64,000 nucleotides of DNA, from contig NZ_JAAGPI010000024.1 in assembly GCF_017104715.1 (NCBI RefSeq), forward strand, positions 1 to 64,000, read 5' to 3'. A program made the translations under genes and the position numbers. Below, piece after piece: positions 63,128-64,000 of this stretch; positions within the stretch are counted from its first letter, which is position 1; each line of letters starts with the position of its first letter. The notes under the pieces are model-generated. The model made no database searches. It saw only the letters and a program-made list of their open reading frames with translations, and had not been told where the DNA came from. The DNA comes from Burkholderia sp. Ac-20365 (GTDB lineage Bacteria; Pseudomonadota; Gammaproteobacteria; Burkholderiales; Burkholderiaceae).

Positions 63128-63148
63128 GGACGCCCTTCGCGGAGAAAG

Positions 63149-63157
63149 TTATTCACA
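63149..63157 (+). promoter_or_regulatory. DnaA-box match TTATTCACA
   Basis: Exact match to TTATNCACA, 22 bases upstream of the priA start codon. Confidence 0.55.
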
Positions 63158-63252
63158 GGCTGGAACCCGCCGCCGACACACTTAAAGTAAAACTTCAATT
63201 TCGGCGCTAAGTTTTGATTTTGCATCGACAATTACGATCGATCCCGCTGGCC

Positions 63253-63261
63253 TGTGGATAA
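63253..63261 (-). promoter_or_regulatory. DnaA-box match TTATCCACA (consensus)
   Basis: The plus strand reads TGTGGATAA, the exact complement of the strongest DnaA-box sequence. Confidence 0.6.
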
Positions 63262-63443
63262 CTTTGTTGAGAACTTGCCCCGGATAGCCCGCGAGGGCCG
63301 TCGCACCGGCCTCTTTGTGGGATAGCGCACATTTGTCTTAAGAACCCGGAAACCCTTGTCGCTCAAGGGCTTGACCAGATTTCTCCCGACTTTTCAAGGT
63401 GGCTGCGACGATTCATCCCTCTACCGCGCCGCAACGAGACAAA

Positions 63444-63452
63444 TGTGCATAA
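63444..63452 (-). promoter_or_regulatory. DnaA-box match TTATGCACA
   Basis: The plus strand reads TGTGCATAA. It overlaps the right arm of the 12-bp inverted repeat. Confidence 0.5.
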
Positions 63453-63571
63453 GTCAAGTCTTGACAACGCCAGGACGACGGCAGGACGGCCTTTGGAACG
63501 CTATTTTCCCCTTAGGCCGAGAGCCCACGTCGCTGCATCGCAACAAAAACGTCACAATCCTGGGGATCGTT

Positions 63572-64000
63572 TCACGCCTTTGGAGCACTGCTCGCCGCCC
63601 GGATGGCGCGGCTGTGCCGGTGCACTTCGTCGACCAGTTCAGCGACGTGTTCAGGCGGCGTGAATTGCGAGATGCCGTGTCCCAGATTGAACACGTGCCC
63701 CGGGTGATTGCCGAAGCTGTCGAGCACCGCGCGCGCTTCGATGCGGATGGTCGACGGCGGCGCAAACAGCACGGACGGATCGATGTTGCCCTGAAGCGCG
63801 ACCTTGCCGCCGACGCGCTCGCGCGCCTTGCTCAGATTCACCGTCCAGTCGAGCCCAACGGCATCGACGCCCGTCGCGGCAATCTCGTCGAGCCACAGAC
63901 CGCCGCCCTTCGTGAAGGTGATGACGGGCACGCGATTACCGTCATGCTCGCGCTTCAACTGGTTCACGACCTGCTGGATGTAGTGCAGCGAGAAGCGCTG
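63572..64000 (-). CDS. hemE: Uroporphyrinogen decarboxylase HemE, C-terminal part (cut by window edge)
   Basis: 143 C-terminal residues; the rest lies beyond base 64000. HemE removes four carboxyl groups from uroporphyrinogen III in heme synthesis. Recognisable parts are VPVITFTKGGGLWL, GVDAVGLDWTVNLSKARERV, KVALQGNIDPSVLFAPP and the family signature HPGHVFNLGHGISQFTPPEHV with its conserved His. It is upstream of priA on the same strand, separated by 444 bases. Confidence 0.95.
   Translation of the reverse strand, partial: QRFSLHYIQQVVNQLKREHDGNRVPVITFTKGGGLWLDEIAATGVDAVGLDWTVNLSKARERVGGKVALQGNIDPSVLFAPPSTIRIEARAVLDSFGNHPGHVFNLGHGISQFTPPEHVAELVDEVHRHSRAIRAASSAPKA

Larger units (their letters stand above)
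63128..63571. other. priA-hemE gap with DnaA boxes and a long-range inverted repeat
   Basis: No gene seen. It contains three TTATNCACA matches (listed separately), an AT-rich stretch near 63180-63235, and a perfect 12-bp inverted pair GCACATTTGTCT (63327-63338) and AGACAAATGTGC (63437-63448). Confidence 0.6.

Overview
The window is high-GC DNA with dense, mostly operonic genes. The protein families and their order (flhDC-motAB-cheYA, fliC-fliD-fliT, gcvTHP, hemE/priA, putA beside a branched-chain amino-acid binding protein) point to the chromosome of a Burkholderiaceae beta-proteobacterium, most likely Paraburkholderia or Caballeronia. This placement rests on family recognition only; no search was run. 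I see no transposase, integrase, phage gene or CRISPR array.

Layout. 1-4581 (minus): flagellar master regulators flhD-flhC, stator genes motA-motB behind a FliA-type promoter, a CheY-like receiver and the N-terminal part of cheA (cut by the window edge). 5254-13781: housekeeping and small genes: a GT4-type glycosyltransferase, an H-NS-like protein, aqpZ, a small exported protein, a HAD phosphatase, a BadF-type sugar kinase, tag, an orphan 141-aa protein, rpsU and an aldo/keto reductase. 13902-16841 (plus): a FliA-type promoter, a short 272-aa flagellin, the cap FliD and a FliT-like chaperone, closed by a terminator.

16922-28654 (minus) is the most striking block. It is a seven-gene operon with four TPR/O-GlcNAc-transferase-like (SPINDLY-type) proteins, a small GT-A-type glycosyltransferase, a UDP-glucuronate decarboxylase and a three-domain sugar C-methyltransferase. 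Most junctions are 4-bp stop/start overlaps. It lies tail-to-tail with fliC-fliD-fliT, and I read it as a flagellin O-glycosylation island that may use a branched or methylated pentose.

29034-39799: tRNA-Arg(CCG), a diheme cytochrome c, a Rep-type helicase, a Gfo/Idh/MocA oxidoreductase, a small lipoprotein, and a tandem glycine riboswitch controlling gcvT-gcvH-gcvP. 39823-47803 (minus) is a second glycan operon: a formyltransferase, pseB, pseC, pseF, pseI, a methyltransferase, and a fused GT-B-like/methyltransferase protein. PseH and PseG are not in the window, so the formyltransferase may supply the 4-N-acyl step and give an N-formylated nonulosonic acid.

47810-64000: a YdcF-like protein, an exported alginate-lyase-family protein, sdaA, a TPP enzyme of the acetolactate synthase family, a branched-chain amino-acid binding protein, trifunctional putA with an inverted pair of GTTGCA operator motifs upstream, a small membrane protein, a Cys-rich protein coupled to a YeiH-type transporter, priA, and the 3' end of hemE. 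The priA-hemE gap holds three DnaA-box matches.
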